Origin: Protonemura montana
Lineage: Eukaryota; Arthropoda; Insecta; Plecoptera; Nemouridae
NCBI GenBank assembly: GCA_947568835.1
Contig: OX387605.1
Span: 24,927,775 to 24,991,774, forward strand
Reading direction: 5' to 3'
Length of the DNA stretch: 64,000 bases
Shown: piece by piece, positions 63,041 through 64,000 of the stretch
How the letters are laid out: every line of letters starts with the position of its first letter
How positions within the stretch are numbered: position 1 is the first letter of the stretch
Notes under the pieces: model-generated
Told to the model about the DNA's origin: nothing
The model's database searches: none
The model's input: the letters and a program-made list of their open reading frames with translations, nothing else
Program-made: the position numbers and the translations under genes

Positions 63041-64000
63041 ATTAGCTTTTGAAATCCCACTAAACAAACAGGTAGCAATAACGAACGCGTTAATGAGATT
63101 TTCTTCTTCGAGTTTTCGAGCAAAGAACGAAACGAGTGGCGTTTTAGGCTCCTAAATTCTGAACAAGGCCAAAGCAAATAAACAAGTGAACATAGCGGCG
63201 AAAAACACTCTGTAAAATTGCAGCTCCAATTTTAGCAAACACAAACATAACAGAAGAGAAACATAAAGTCAGCTTCCCGTAGCATCAAACGCCAGCTCGC
63301 ATGTCAGATTTCAAAACAATTTCAAAGCGACATCGTGCGCGCGCTAGGTACGTGCGAACGGCGTCGTCTGCTACGTGGCGACTGCAAGCGTACGTGGTCA
63401 CTTGGTGTACTTGCGTCAGGTAAGCGAGTTACCTTCACAGTGCCCAGCTGGCGGTCGATAGGCAGGGACACTTCAGGTGTCGCTCTCTAGTGGTCAGGAC
63501 GCGGTCCACATTCGGGCACTTGAACGAACAGGAGGTCGAGCGAAACACTTACAAGACTCTGATGACCAACATCAGCTTCTGTTACAAGTTTAACCACAAC
63601 CCAAGTACCTCAGACTGGCATTGAAAGATAGAAGACGATAGAAGGATTCTAATGTTAGAACAGTATAATTATTATGCAATGTTAAGGTCACTCTTAACGA
63701 GACGTTATTTATTTTCTGTAACACTTTGACACTTTGTTTTGTCCTTTTTCTCGCTAATATAAATGAATGGAACATCGAGATTGCCTCACCATAGAGTTTT
63801 TGCAACTCTGTTCCACATACAAAATGCAATAACATACAAAATTGGTTAGAAATGCTCTTCATATTTATGAGAATGCTCGTGACATAAGAATCAAGGATCG
63901 TGCTTTCCCTGAATCGGCGCAATTTCCAAGCATCCTCAATGTGGTTGATCAATTCTCATAAAATGGCAATAACCCTTAAGTCGTATGAAATTCCCGCATT
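63041..64000. other. Window end without recognised feature
   Basis: A minus-strand frame at 63590-63952 (120 codons) has a plausible amino-acid mix but no motif I can name. A donor-like GCGTCAG/GTAAGC lies near 63420. Nothing further is supported. Confidence 0.4.

Overview
This window looks like non-coding, intron-rich DNA from an invertebrate metazoan nuclear genome; an arthropod is my best guess, not a demonstrated assignment. The reasons are the lack of any dense or operonic gene layout, open frames that are almost all short and unrecognisable, a canonical spliceosomal exon near 49.1 kb, an eroded LINE reverse-transcriptase tail, foldback elements, an 11-bp minisatellite and many microsatellites. 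CpG does not look depleted by eye, which fits an invertebrate better than a vertebrate. I find no bacterial, viral, rRNA or CRISPR features and no convincing functional tRNA gene.

Layout. 1-12.4 kb: no supported gene; a degenerate TAAGACGCA tandem repeat, two poly-G/C runs and one weak SINE-like block. 12.4-12.7 kb: a TGACGT cluster followed by a hairpin element whose second copy lies at 49.5 kb. 14.7-19.6 kb: microsatellites and a 10-bp CAGCGCCTCT array. 19.7-20.0 kb: first copy of a dispersed repeat built around a hammerhead-like motif. 21.0-21.8 kb: a weak exon candidate, then an extraordinary cluster of TGCA tetramers. 24-61 kb: sequence repeatedly rich in GACG/GTCG blocks and long pure poly-C or poly-G tracts. 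37.5-38.4 kb: the 3' coding end of a LINE on the minus strand, next to the second hammerhead-like repeat copy.

49,099-49,213 is the only coding segment I support with reasonable confidence: an exon with a branch-point-like sequence, a tandem NAGNAG acceptor, a strong-context ATG and a consensus donor. It would encode a 34-residue N-terminus (or an internal segment) of a protein I do not recognise. The flanking sequence is then probably introns of this gene or intergenic DNA; I could not identify its other exons.

57.3-57.8 kb is a 425-bp foldback element with almost fully palindromic arms and a possible 6-bp target-site duplication. 59.2-59.7 kb is an 11-bp minisatellite of about 46 copies, whose long minus-strand open frame is a repeat artefact. 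62.8-63.0 kb holds two further hammerhead-like repeat copies, head to head. The most interesting system here is this repeat family: CTGAAGA, a 5-bp stem, then GAAACGTC, arranged inverted in two places. It resembles a type I hammerhead ribozyme of the kind known from Penelope-like elements and retrozymes, with one extra A in the core that must be explained.
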